From: Hyphococcus sp.
GTDB lineage: Bacteria > Pseudomonadota > Alphaproteobacteria > Caulobacterales > Parvularculaceae
Direction: 5' to 3'
Length of the DNA stretch: 26,478 bases
NCBI GenBank assembly: GCA_021604585.1
Contig: BQJG01000049.1
Span: 1-26,478 of the forward strand
Shown here in pieces: positions 6,939-13,879 of the stretch (its first letter is position 1; every line of letters begins with the position of its first letter). The position numbers and the translations under genes are program-made. The notes under the pieces were generated by a model. It was not told where the DNA came from. It saw nothing but the letters and a program-made list of their open reading frames with translations, and did no database searches.

Positions 6939-8785
6939 TTGCTGCTCCCGGCATCGCATTCAAAATCGTCTGCGCCGGTGGCGCGACACCAGGTCGGGAA
7001 TCCACGCGAGCGCCATAGATCGACGACGCCGTCTTTCTTCATTTGATCGCGCCAGCGCGGATGCTGATAGATTTTCGTGTCGCGAAAAATGGTGTAATAC
7101 GGCTCATACAGGTAATCGCTTTCCCAGACGGGACGTTGCCGTTCGACCAAGAGGTCGGTGTCGCCGAGATAATCGGCGATCTCCTGCATGGTGCGATTAT
7201 CAGGAATGTTCGCCGCCCGTAGCGCCGCTTCGCCTTGTCGCGCGGCGCTTAACAGGGTCGCCTCAACCAGCACTTGTATGTCTTGCGGAATGACGCCCGC
7301 CGCTACGCCATCTTTCACAGCCGCCGCCGCCGCATCAAAATCCGATTGTTGGAAATAGGCCCAGAACAAATTCCAGTAGGCGAATGGCAGGCTCGAATTT
7401 AGCTCAACGACTTTGCGATATTGCGCGAGCTCCGCCGCTCCGGCGTCAATGTCCGGGAAATAGGCGCCGCCAAAGGCGTAAACATTGCCAAGCGTATTCT
7501 GAAAAATCGGCACCAGCGGATCAATGGCGATGGCGCGTTTGGAAAGCGCCTCCGCCTCGTGAAAGTAGCCGAGGAAATAGAGCGCCTGCGCGGCGTTATC
7601 GAGCACGCTGGAATTTTCCGGCGCGAGCTCCACGGAGCGATCCATCGCCTTGAACGCCGCGACGAAGTCGTGATCGTAAAAAAGAAATGCGCCGAGCTGA
7701 CTGTAGGCTTCAGCGTTGGCGGGATCGAGGGCGATGGCGCGCGTCGCGGCGGCGCGGCCAATGGCGCGCCATTGATGATAATCGCCTGCGGGCGGCGATT
7801 CCGGCTGATACGCTTCGTATACTGCATAGGCGGCGGCGATACTCGCCCAGGCAGGCGCGAAGTTCGGATCGCGCGCGGTTGCTTCGTTCAAAAGCAGCAG
7901 CGCGGCGTTGAGATTGTCGAGCCCGCGCGCGAGGATCAGCTGTTTGGCTTTCAGATATTTCTCATAGGCGACGACATCGTCCGTTCGATCCGTGACCAGC
8001 GTTTGGCCGGGCTTTAGTCCCAGCGACAAGGCGAGTTCCTTTGCAACGGCTTTGGCGATGTCGTCCTGTATGTTGAAGATGTCGGTCATCTCGCGGTCAT
8101 AGGTTTCCGACCAGAGATGAAACCCGTCGGATGAACGGATGAGCTGCGCAGTAATGCGAAGCTGCGCGCCGGAGCGGCGAACGCTCCCTTCCAGCACATG
8201 ATTGACGCCAAGCGCTGACCCGATCTCGCGCAAATCTTCATTGCGGCCCTTGAATGAAAAACTCGACGTGCGGCCCGCGACTTTTAATTCCGGAATGCGC
8301 ACCAGCACATTCAAGATCTCTTCGGAAATCCCGTCAGAGAAAAACTCCTGATCGCCATCGGGCGACAAATCGATAAACGGCAGCACCGCGACCGAGGCGT
8401 TGTCGTCCGTGTTGGCGGTGCGCGCTGCGCCCGGCTGTTCCGGCATCAAGCGGTCGGCGACGATCATCACTGCAACCAGCGCCAGCCCGCCTATGATGAC
8501 ATAGTCGAGCGTCTTGCCGGTTTTGGCGGTGATGCTAGCCCCTTCAGGAACGGAGGCGGTCGGCTTCATCCCCTCCGGGGTCATCTCGAACGCCCAGGCG
8601 AGGATCATCGCGACGGGAAAGCCGATCAGCAGTGTCGCGACGACGAAACCGTCAAACCATGACGGGAGACCAATGGCGTTTTCGAGGGTGGCCGCCACCT
8701 GCGCCAGCAGCCAGCCGACGACACCATAGACCCCGGCGACCCGGAAGACGTTTCTCCGCCCTAGCTCATTGAAAAGCTTATTCAT
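6935..8785 (-). CDS. TPR protein with N-terminal membrane helices and TolB-like domain
   Basis: Head gene of the array operon, 616 residues from the start at 8785 (MNKLFNELGRRNVFR), which has an AAGGGG ribosome site just upstream; an ATG at 8818 would add 11 residues and is less likely. Residues 12-35, 44-67 and 94-111 look like membrane helices. Residues about 130-255 match the TolB-like/adenylate-cyclase-associated pattern: SVAVLPFIDLS, FFSDGISEEIL, VAGRTSSFSFKG, LGVNHVLEGSVRR, ITAQLI. TPR-like helices follow at about 280-510 (for example DPANAEAYSQLGAFLF). There is no cyclase or DNA-binding domain. Relatives in alphaproteobacteria are generally annotated only as TPR proteins; a sensing or scaffolding role is inference. 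Confidence 0.85.
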   Translation of the reverse strand: MNKLFNELGRRNVFRVAGVYGVVGWLLAQVAATLENAIGLPSWFDGFVVATLLIGFPVAMILAWAFEMTPEGMKPTASVPEGASITAKTGKTLDYVIIGGLALVAVMIVADRLMPEQPGAARTANTDDNASVAVLPFIDLSPDGDQEFFSDGISEEILNVLVRIPELKVAGRTSSFSFKGRNEDLREIGSALGVNHVLEGSVRRSGAQLRITAQLIRSSDGFHLWSETYDREMTDIFNIQDDIAKAVAKELALSLGLKPGQTLVTDRTDDVVAYEKYLKAKQLILARGLDNLNAALLLLNEATARDPNFAPAWASIAAAYAVYEAYQPESPPAGDYHQWRAIGRAAATRAIALDPANAEAYSQLGAFLFYDHDFVAAFKAMDRSVELAPENSSVLDNAAQALYFLGYFHEAEALSKRAIAIDPLVPIFQNTLGNVYAFGGAYFPDIDAGAAELAQYRKVVELNSSLPFAYWNLFWAYFQQSDFDAAAAAVKDGVAAGVIPQDIQVLVEATLLSAARQGEAALRAANIPDNRTMQEIADYLGDTDLLVERQRPVWESDYLYEPYYTIFRDTKIYQHPRWRDQMKKDGVVDLWRSRGFPTWCRATGADDFECDAGSSK

Positions 8786-8892
8786 TTCCGCCCCTTGCCC
8801 GGTGGAGCGATATAGCATGAGTCATTCCGAATGGCGACTATGCGGATTTTCCGTCCCCTGACTGTCCTAAACCGGATGGTCTTACGAAAACA

Positions 8893-8917
8893 GGCCGCAA
8901 GACGGCGTCTTGCGGCC
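8893..8917 (-). terminator. Rho-independent terminator of the four-cysteine protein gene (copy B)
   Basis: A perfect 11-base stem (GGCCGCAAGAC / GTCTTGCGGCC) with a 3-base loop, followed on the minus strand by TGTTTTC. It lies 23 bases past the stop of the 8941-9348 gene and before the TPR/DUF6090-like operon, so it probably separates the two transcription units. Confidence 0.75.
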
Positions 8918-8940
8918 CGATTCCAGCCAGTTTATTCGCC

Positions 8941-9348
8941 TTACTTGACCATGTTTTTGGTCAGATAGAAGGACTGGGTCGAGAAACCGATCCGCGTGCA
9001 CTCGCCATCTTCATTCCAGGCGAAAGTAATAAAGCTGAAATCACCGGTGGATGAGGTGGCGTCGAGCAGGTCAGGATCCTGCGTGAAGCAGGTGAAGGTC
9101 TCGCCGTCAGCATCGCCCGCCTGACAGAATCCGGTCGAGACCACCCCGCCGCCGGTCGATATTTTGCGAATGCCGCACCCAATGAAGGATACATCGTCTT
9201 TTGCAGCTTGCGCCGACACCATGTCGCCAAGCGCGACGCGGCTGACGAGATCGACATCGACGACTTGCGGTTGTTTGAATCCAGCCATGGCGGCGGTGGA
9301 TGCAAAGGCGGCGGCCGCCGCGATCAGGATTTTGGTTTTTAGTCTCAT
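8941..9348 (-). CDS. Exported four-cysteine protein, copy B
   Basis: A 135-residue protein with a clear signal peptide (MRLKTKILIAAAAAFASTAAMA, split here as MRLKTK basic part, Ala-rich core, AMA cleavage) and an AGGGAGAG ribosome site upstream. The mature part has four cysteines in the contexts IGCGIRK, TGFCQAG, FTCFTQD and GECTRIGF. All four, together with the ending F[S]TQS[F]Y, are conserved in the paralogue at 10201-10623. Two disulfides in the periplasm are likely. I do not recognise the family. It follows the membrane-anchored protein at 9397-9957 by 48 bases, the same order as in the other pair. Confidence 0.8.
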   Translation of the reverse strand: MRLKTKILIAAAAAFASTAAMAGFKQPQVVDVDLVSRVALGDMVSAQAAKDDVSFIGCGIRKISTGGGVVSTGFCQAGDADGETFTCFTQDPDLLDATSSTGDFSFITFAWNEDGECTRIGFSTQSFYLTKNMVK

Positions 9349-9396
9349 AGTCTTCTCTCCCTTCGGGTTACAAAACGTGTTGTTATTGTTGTCTTC

Positions 9397-9957
9397 CTAG
9401 AGTTGGCCATCGATCTCGCCATTGTTGATGGCGCGGGTCAGTTTAATCAGCGCCGCCCGTTGCGCTTCCGGCGGGAGCTCCGCGATTTTCGCGTGCAGCT
9501 CCATCATCTCTGTATTGTCGATCCGGCCCCGCGCCTTGTAGCGGTCGAAGTCCTGATCGAACGCCGACTGGGCGATGACGGCCTGCGCCGGATCGTACGG
9601 TTTTGCGGCTTCGCGCGCAGCGTTGGTGACAGACTGTTGTCCGCCGCTCGTATTGGCGGCGCGCCCGGAGGCGCCCCATGCGGCGAGTTCTTCGCGAATG
9701 ATCTGGCGCAGCGCCGCATCGTCGCTCGCGGCGCCGGATTCGGTTCCGTCCGCCGTCGCGGGAGTTGCCGGTGAGAGTTGCGCGATTGGCTGCGGCGCGC
9801 GGGCGTTGGGCTGGTTTGCGAGCGATTGAGCGGCGAGTTTGGCGGCTTCTGCTGTGTCGGCGATTTCATCCGTGCGCATATCAATAGCGATCATGCGAAG
9901 GCCAATAATGACGAGCAGCACGAGCTGTACCGCGGAAAGACCAATAAGCCATTTCAT
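9397..9957 (-). CDS. Membrane-anchored Ala/Pro-rich protein, copy B
   Basis: A 186-residue protein. Residues 4-24 form a single membrane helix (WLIGLSAVQLVLLVIIGLRM), followed by DMRTDEIADTAEAAKLAAQ, a low-complexity Ala/Pro/Thr linker (about 45-75) and a C-terminal helical domain with MELHAKIAELPPEAQRAAL and INNGEIDGQL. The paralogue at 10694-11194 shares the helix, the DEIAD-like stretch and the PP[EQ]ARQAAL / I[NS][NS]G[ED]ID ending. The predicted form is an inner-membrane anchor with a periplasmic helical domain. Family not recognised. Its constant pairing with a four-cysteine exported protein suggests the two products act together. Confidence 0.78.
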   Translation of the reverse strand: MKWLIGLSAVQLVLLVIIGLRMIAIDMRTDEIADTAEAAKLAAQSLANQPNARAPQPIAQLSPATPATADGTESGAASDDAALRQIIREELAAWGASGRAANTSGGQQSVTNAAREAAKPYDPAQAVIAQSAFDQDFDRYKARGRIDNTEMMELHAKIAELPPEAQRAALIKLTRAINNGEIDGQL

Positions 9958-10139
9958 CGCGCCAGCCCCAACGCGGAAGGGCGGGCGAAGCCCGATAAAG
10001 TTTTCTGATAGATACGTCTAAACACCGAGCGTCCCCCGTGACCTCGACCTGCGCGCATCTAGAACCTTCGCCAGTGGAGTGTCAATTGGGCGTCCGTCCG
10101 GGCAGGCTGGACGCCGCATTCCCTCTCGACAAAATTTAT
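9958..10139. other. Intergenic stretch upstream of copy B pair
   Basis: About 240 bases separate the two paralogous pairs. The right end (10140-10200) holds a candidate terminator; the rest must contain the promoter of the copy B pair, but I see no convincing -35/-10 boxes, RNA gene or conserved element. Confidence 0.5.
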
Positions 10140-10175
10140 GCGGCGCCGCGAAAACTGTCATTCTTGCGGCGCCGC
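10140..10175 (-). terminator. Probable terminator after four-cysteine protein copy A
   Basis: Two copies of the self-complementary GCGGCGCCGC (10140-10149 and 10166-10175) can pair across a 16-base loop. On the minus strand they are followed by ATAAATTTTG. The element lies 25 bases past the 10201-10623 stop codon. The loop is longer than usual and each arm can also fold on itself, so this is less certain than the terminator at 8893. Confidence 0.5.
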
Positions 10176-10200
10176 AATCCGGCAAACTTAATCCGGCAGT

Positions 10201-10623
10201 TTAGAGATTGCTGCCGAGAGATTTGGGCACATAGAGCGACTGGTTGGAAAAGCCGATCCGCGTGCAAGTCTGCGTTTTCGGATCCCAGCTGAAAGTGACG
10301 TAGCCGAAATCGGCGCTGGCCTCGATTGCGTCGAGCAGATCTTCATTGTCGGTATTGCAAAACGCGCGCTCGCCTTTGGCGTCTTCCGCCTGGCAGAAGC
10401 CGAAGGCGGTTGCGCCGCCGGCGCCATCGTCAAATTTCCGCACGCCGCAACCGATAAATTCATTTTTATTCGGCGCATCGCGCGCGCTGATCATATCGCC
10501 GCCGGCGAAATTCGTGGTGAGATCGACATCGACCGGCGCAGGTTGCACTTTGCCTGCGAGCGCGGCGCCCGATAGGGCGGTTACGACAGCGGTGGCGGTG
10601 AGCAATGTCTTCGATAGTTTCAT
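10201..10623 (-). CDS. Exported four-cysteine protein, copy A
   Basis: A 140-residue protein with a signal peptide (basic MKLSK, hydrophobic core, cleavage near GAALAG) and a GGGAGAGA ribosome site. The mature domain aligns along its length with 8941-9348: DVDL near the start, IGCGVRKF, FGFCQAED, AFCNTDNEDLLDA, TCTRIGFSNQSLYV. The four cysteines are at equivalent places. It follows the membrane-anchored gene 10694-11194 by 70 bases. Unknown function; a small secreted or periplasmic disulfide protein is the safest description. Confidence 0.8.
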   Translation of the reverse strand: MKLSKTLLTATAVVTALSGAALAGKVQPAPVDVDLTTNFAGGDMISARDAPNKNEFIGCGVRKFDDGAGGATAFGFCQAEDAKGERAFCNTDNEDLLDAIEASADFGYVTFSWDPKTQTCTRIGFSNQSLYVPKSLGSNL

Positions 10624-10693
10624 GGTAGTCTCTCCCTCTGGTTATAGAACTTGGTGTTGATGTCAGGCGTTGGAGCCGTCCTTTCAGTCGTCT

Positions 10694-11194
10694 TTAGAGT
10701 CTGGCGTCGATATCGCCGGAGCTGATGGCTTTGGCGAGTTGGCTCAGGGCGGCCTGCCGCGCCTGCGGCGGCATTTTGGCGATTTGTGCATAGAGGTTGG
10801 AAATTTCCGCCTCCGATGACTGTCCGCGACTGCGCGCAAGATTAAGATCGCGGGCGAAGTCAGCCTCAACGCGTTTGATTTGCGCTGGCGACAGGACCGG
10901 CGCGGTTGAAACCGGTTGCGCGGCGGCCTTAGTTTGCGCGGTGATGACCGGCGCGATTTCTTCGCGGATCACGGCGCGCAGCGCATCCATGTCGATGACG
11001 GCGCCGGTGGTGTTGGCCGGCGTGAGCAAGGTGGTGGTCGGCCCGCGCGACTGTGCTGATTGTTGTGCGGCAAGGCGCGCCGCATCCGCCGCATCGGCGA
11101 TATCGTCGGCGCGCATTTCAAGGGCCACGACCCGCATGCCGACAAACGCCAGCAAAACTGTCTGTGCAGCCGATAGTCCAACAAGCCATTTCAT
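10694..11194 (-). CDS. Membrane-anchored Ala/Pro-rich protein, copy A
   Basis: The start at 11194 (MKWLVGLSAAQTVLLAF) is chosen because a GAGGGAGAG ribosome site precedes it and it aligns with the start of the paralogue at 9957; the ATG at 11242 would add 16 unrelated residues. The protein has 166 residues: membrane helix at about 4-23, EMRADDIADAADAARLAAQ, Thr/Ala/Pro linker, helical C-terminus with LYAQIAKMPPQARQAAL and ISSGDIDARL. It is the first gene of the copy A pair. Inner-membrane anchored and periplasm-facing by charge; family not recognised. Confidence 0.78.
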   Translation of the reverse strand: MKWLVGLSAAQTVLLAFVGMRVVALEMRADDIADAADAARLAAQQSAQSRGPTTTLLTPANTTGAVIDMDALRAVIREEIAPVITAQTKAAAQPVSTAPVLSPAQIKRVEADFARDLNLARSRGQSSEAEISNLYAQIAKMPPQARQAALSQLAKAISSGDIDARL

Positions 11195-11456
11195 AAGTCT
11201 CTCCCTCATGTCCGGCCCAAAATACCGGCTTCGCGCCAGCAAGGCGTGACGCAGATCACAGGAGAGAGATGATTGCGGTACTCATTCTATGGCGCGCCAA
11301 AGCGCCAAGCGTTCGCCGCTTCGCGTGCTGCGGATTGCGCACGCCGTTTCGATGGCTCTCCCCCGTTCAGCATCAAAACGCAACAAATGCGAACAAGGGA
11401 AAGGTCGCGGGGAATTTGGGCGGTTTAGGGGCGGAAACAAGAAATGGTTGGGGCGA

Positions 11457-11566
11457 TCCTTCGAGGCGCAAGCAACTCTTCATTCTGAGGGCATTCGCGA
11501 AGCGGGTGCGTCTCGAAGGACGAAGAGTTGGTTGCTTCTCAGGATGAAGACAGCATGTCTTCATCC
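11457..11566. repeat. Imperfect interspersed palindrome with a 3' hairpin
   Basis: Outer arms TCCTTCGAGGCGC (11457-11469) and GCGTCTCGAAGGA (11508-11520) pair with one mismatch. AAGCAACTCTT (11470-11480) pairs imperfectly with AAGAGTTGGTTGCTT downstream. A second, perfect hairpin GGATGAAGACA-GCA-TGTCTTCATCC (11542-11566) overlaps the last codons of the oxidoreductase gene. The CCTTCGAG-type sequence resembles dispersed intergenic repeats I know from alphaproteobacterial genomes. No T-tract follows, so it is not an obvious terminator. The remaining ~260 bases between 11195 and 11456 show no supported gene. Confidence 0.6.
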
Positions 11567-12075
11567 GTAACGCTGGCGATGAGGTCCGAAAACGACCGCG
11601 CAGCGAGAATGTCTTCGGCGCTCAATGCATCGCGCCCGGCGCGATAGAGCATGCCGCCCCAGCGCATGTTGAAATAGCCCGCTGTATCTTCGAATGGCGG
11701 CGCGAAGGATACCGGCGGCGCATCATCGCTGCCGGTGGCGACCACAAACATCGTCTTGCCCGCAAGCTGCTTGCCGAGCGGTTTGTAGGGCATGTCGGTA
11801 AGGTCGGTGAGGCGGTCGAAGAGCGCCTTCATCTGCGCGCTCATGGAATACCAATAGACGGGGCTTGCCAGAATGATCGTGCGCGCTTTCAACATACGTT
11901 GCGCCAGCGGCAGAAAATCATCATCGGCGTTTGCGTGCTCGTATGAATAGGGACCGATGCGCAGCGCATCGAGGTCGAAACGCTCCACATCGTCCAGCGG
12001 ACGCAACGCTGCAGAAAGCAGCCGCGCCGTGTCTCCATCGGCGCGGCTTGAACCGTTAAGAGCAAGAATGCTCAT
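11539..12075 (-). CDS. NAD(P)H-dependent FMN reductase / flavodoxin-fold oxidoreductase
   Basis: A 178-residue protein. The N-terminus SILALNGSSRADGDTARLL is the flavodoxin-fold FMN phosphate loop (S9, S10, R11, T16), and residues about 69-85 hold ILASPVYWYSMSAQMK followed by FDRLTDL, the flavin-contact and dimer helix typical of the NADPH-dependent FMN reductase/iron-sulfur flavoprotein superfamily. It probably reduces a quinone, flavin or small electrophile with NAD(P)H in the cytoplasm; the substrate cannot be told. It is last of a three-gene operon, starting inside the ATGA overlap with the 27-residue gene. The last residues (EDMLSSS) are encoded by a hairpin repeat and may be a repeat-derived extension. 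Confidence 0.85.
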   Translation of the reverse strand: MSILALNGSSRADGDTARLLSAALRPLDDVERFDLDALRIGPYSYEHANADDDFLPLAQRMLKARTIILASPVYWYSMSAQMKALFDRLTDLTDMPYKPLGKQLAGKTMFVVATGSDDAPPVSFAPPFEDTAGYFNMRWGGMLYRAGRDALSAEDILAARSFSDLIASVTDEDMLSSS

Positions 12076-12155
12076 CTGCTTGGGCGCTCAAAGACGCGGC
12101 GCAGAAACTCGGCGAGATCGCCGCCATCGGAAAAATGTTTCTGGTTGGTCATCAT
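12072..12155 (-). CDS. 27-residue small protein between VOC and flavin oxidoreductase genes
   Basis: A small gene reading MMTNQKHFSDGGDLAEFLRR and ending VFERPSR. It has a perfect AGGAGG ribosome site (12158-12163) two to five bases before its paired ATGs; that site overlaps the VOC stop codon. Its TGA overlaps the oxidoreductase ATG as ATGA. These signals make real translation likely, either as a functional micro-protein or as a coupling leader that loads ribosomes onto the oxidoreductase, which has no separate strong ribosome site. The C-terminal half looks helical and amphipathic. No family recognised. Confidence 0.65.
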   Translation of the reverse strand: MMTNQKHFSDGGDLAEFLRRVFERPSR

Positions 12156-12161
12156 TGCCTC

Positions 12162-12623
12162 CTATTGATACAGATTTTTCTCAGCCGGAATGGCGGAGAA
12201 ATACTCGACAAACTCGAACTCAAGACCTTCATCGGTGACGTAATAGAGATTGCGCCGGTGCGGGTGCGTTTCGCCCATATGATGCGGCTCATGTCCGGCG
12301 GCTTTCAGACGCGCGACAATTGCGTCGAGATCGCTGACTTCAAAACCGAGATGGGCGAGCCCCGGCTCAGAACTCTGCAAGTCGCGATGGCGCCCGCGCG
12401 CGGCTTTCGGCAAGTTGAACTCGTTCAGCGTGACGTAATTGTCGTCATCGCCAATATGCGCCCAGCGCCGCGGCACGCCGGACCATTCGCCGCCGCCTTC
12501 GCCGCGAATGCGCCAGCCCGGAAAGGCGGCCATTAAAAACGCCGCGCTCGGGTCAATGGCGGTGACCACCAGATTGACGTGTTCAAGGCGTGGTGAAGCG
12601 GGATTTTCCTTATTGTGAGCCAT
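12162..12623 (-). CDS. VOC family (glyoxalase/dioxygenase fold) protein
   Basis: A 153-residue protein with two beta-alpha-beta-beta-beta modules of the vicinal oxygen chelate superfamily. The first begins LEHVNLVVTAID (H15), the second GLAHLGFEVSDLDAIVARL (H91), and LEFEFVEYF near the end supplies E137 or E140. These are the usual metal-ligand positions of glyoxalase I-like enzymes and ring-cleavage dioxygenases. The substrate is unknown. An AGGAGG site precedes the ATG. It is first of an operon with the small protein and the flavin oxidoreductase, and divergent from the cysteine-cluster regulator, which suggests a redox or electrophile response. Confidence 0.85.
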   Translation of the reverse strand: MAHNKENPASPRLEHVNLVVTAIDPSAAFLMAAFPGWRIRGEGGGEWSGVPRRWAHIGDDDNYVTLNEFNLPKAARGRHRDLQSSEPGLAHLGFEVSDLDAIVARLKAAGHEPHHMGETHPHRRNLYYVTDEGLEFEFVEYFSAIPAEKNLYQ

Positions 12624-12646
12624 GCCGGCCTCCTTATTTAAGAAAG

Positions 12647-12697
12647 AATATCCTTTTAATAATATCTCTTGTTTATGAAAGCAATATCTTTTATAAA
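12647..12697. promoter_or_regulatory. AT-rich divergent control region with repeated AATATC and an inverted repeat
   Basis: Between the VOC gene and the regulator, AATATC occurs three times (12647-12652, 12661-12666, 12683-12688), each followed by a pyrimidine/T-rich stretch. TTTATGAAA (12672-12680) and TTTTATAAA (12689-12697) form an inverted repeat with an 8-base spacer and one mismatch, ending six bases before the regulator ATG. The strong AT content contrasts with the GC-rich surroundings. This is a plausible promoter pair and operator for the adjacent regulator; no binding has been shown. Confidence 0.55.
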
Positions 12698-12703
12698 CAT
12701 TGC

Positions 12704-13390
12704 ATGAGCAAAATATCGAACCACCCCATCGACAAATCCGATGCTCCCGGCGGCGCTGCGGCGAACCGGGAGTCAGCCACGCGTGAGGGCGTCATCAACC
12801 TTTTAAAGCGCGAGGGCGCCATGAGCGCGTCGAACCTTGCGGCGGCATTGGGCGTCACACCCATGGCGGTGCGTCTGCATCTTTATGCGCTGGAGGAGGA
12901 GGGGCTGGTCACCGCGGAATCGCGCGCCAAAGGGCGCGGGCGCCCGACGATCTTTTGGTCTCTGACCGACGCGGCGGCGCGCATTTTCCCGGACGCGCAT
13001 CAGGGCCTTGCAGTGGAGATGATCAAATCGGTCGAGGAGCTGTTCGGCGTCGAAGGGCTCGCCAAGCTCGTGAAGAAACATGGCGACACGCAGCGCGTAA
13101 CCTATGGCGAAAAACTTTCCGGCGCCAAGACCGTGGCCGAGCGCGTCAAACGCCTCGCCGAGGCGCGCACTGGCGAAGGCTACATGGCCGAGGCAAAAAA
13201 AGACGGCCGCGATTGGCTGTTGATCGAGAACCATTGCCCGATCTGTTCCGCCGCAAAAGCCTGCACGGGCCTGTGCGCGGGCGAATTGAAAGTCTTCAAC
13301 GACGTGCTCGGCAAGGACGTCGCCGTCAAACGCGAAGAACACATCCTCGCCGGCGCAAGGCGCTGCGCCTATCGGGTAAGTGCGAAGTAG
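12704..13390 (+). CDS. Winged-helix regulator with C-terminal cysteine cluster (SufR-like)
   Basis: The start at 12704 (MSKISNHPIDKS) is chosen because the longer in-frame ATG at 12590 lies in the divergent VOC gene. The protein has 228 residues. Residues about 40-85 form a winged helix-turn-helix (SASNLAAALGVTPMAVRLHLY, then the wing KGRGRPTIFWSLT; split from one block). The C-terminal domain carries C178, C181, C187, C191 and C221 in HCPICSAAKACTGLC and RRCAYRV, as in COG2345-type regulators such as SufR, which bind an iron-sulfur cluster. It probably senses redox or Fe-S status and acts on its own promoter and the divergent VOC operon. Confidence 0.82.
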   Translation: MSKISNHPIDKSDAPGGAAANRESATREGVINLLKREGAMSASNLAAALGVTPMAVRLHLYALEEEGLVTAESRAKGRGRPTIFWSLTDAAARIFPDAHQGLAVEMIKSVEELFGVEGLAKLVKKHGDTQRVTYGEKLSGAKTVAERVKRLAEARTGEGYMAEAKKDGRDWLLIENHCPICSAAKACTGLCAGELKVFNDVLGKDVAVKREEHILAGARRCAYRVSAK

Positions 13391-13404
13391 CGTAGGCTGC
13401 CCAA

Positions 13405-13854
13405 ATGACCGCCAAGAAACCCTTCTGGGAAACCAAATCCCTTGCCGAGATGAACCCGCAGGAATGGGAATCACTTTGTGATGGTTGCGGGCGTTGCTGC
13501 ATTTATGTGCTGCACAACGAAGACACGGATGAGGTGTTTGAGACCGACATCGCCTGCACCTTGTTCGACATTAAGCGCCGCCGCTGCACCGACTACGCCA
13601 ACCGCATGAAAAAGGTTTCCGATTGCGTTCAATTAACGGCGGATAATGCCGGCGCGCTGAAATGGATGCCGCCGAGCTGCGCCTATCGGCGTCTGGCGGA
13701 GGGGAAGAAACTCAAACCCTGGCACCCGCTGATTTCCGGCGATAAAAATTCTGTCGTACGCGCGCGGGTCGCGGTCACGCGCGATCTTGTGTCGGAGAAC
13801 GAGTTTGAGATCACGGACGAGCTATTGGAGAGCCGGGTGGTGCGGGAGCGGTAG
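13405..13854 (+). CDS. YcgN/UPF0260 family cysteine-cluster protein
   Basis: A 149-residue protein with near-standard length for the YcgN family. The N-terminal LCDGCGRCC (C25, C28, C31, C32), then C51, C61, C74 and C92 (PPSCAYR) give the eight-cysteine pattern of the zinc/iron-chelating CxxCxxCC family. WKPWHPL-type ending is present as LKPWHPLISG. Biochemical role in bacteria is not established. It starts 14 bases after the regulator, so the two are probably cotranscribed, which places two cysteine-cluster proteins in one unit. Confidence 0.9.
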   Translation: MTAKKPFWETKSLAEMNPQEWESLCDGCGRCCIYVLHNEDTDEVFETDIACTLFDIKRRRCTDYANRMKKVSDCVQLTADNAGALKWMPPSCAYRRLAEGKKLKPWHPLISGDKNSVVRARVAVTRDLVSENEFEITDELLESRVVRER

Positions 13855-13879
13855 GGGCGCCAAGCAGGGCGGGGGACAG

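Noticed and set aside
11269..11570. Overlapping plus-strand frames of about 90 codons between the paralogous pairs and the oxidoreductase
   Set aside because: They end inside a palindromic repeat, have no homologue I recognise and lie in a repeat-bearing intergenic stretch.
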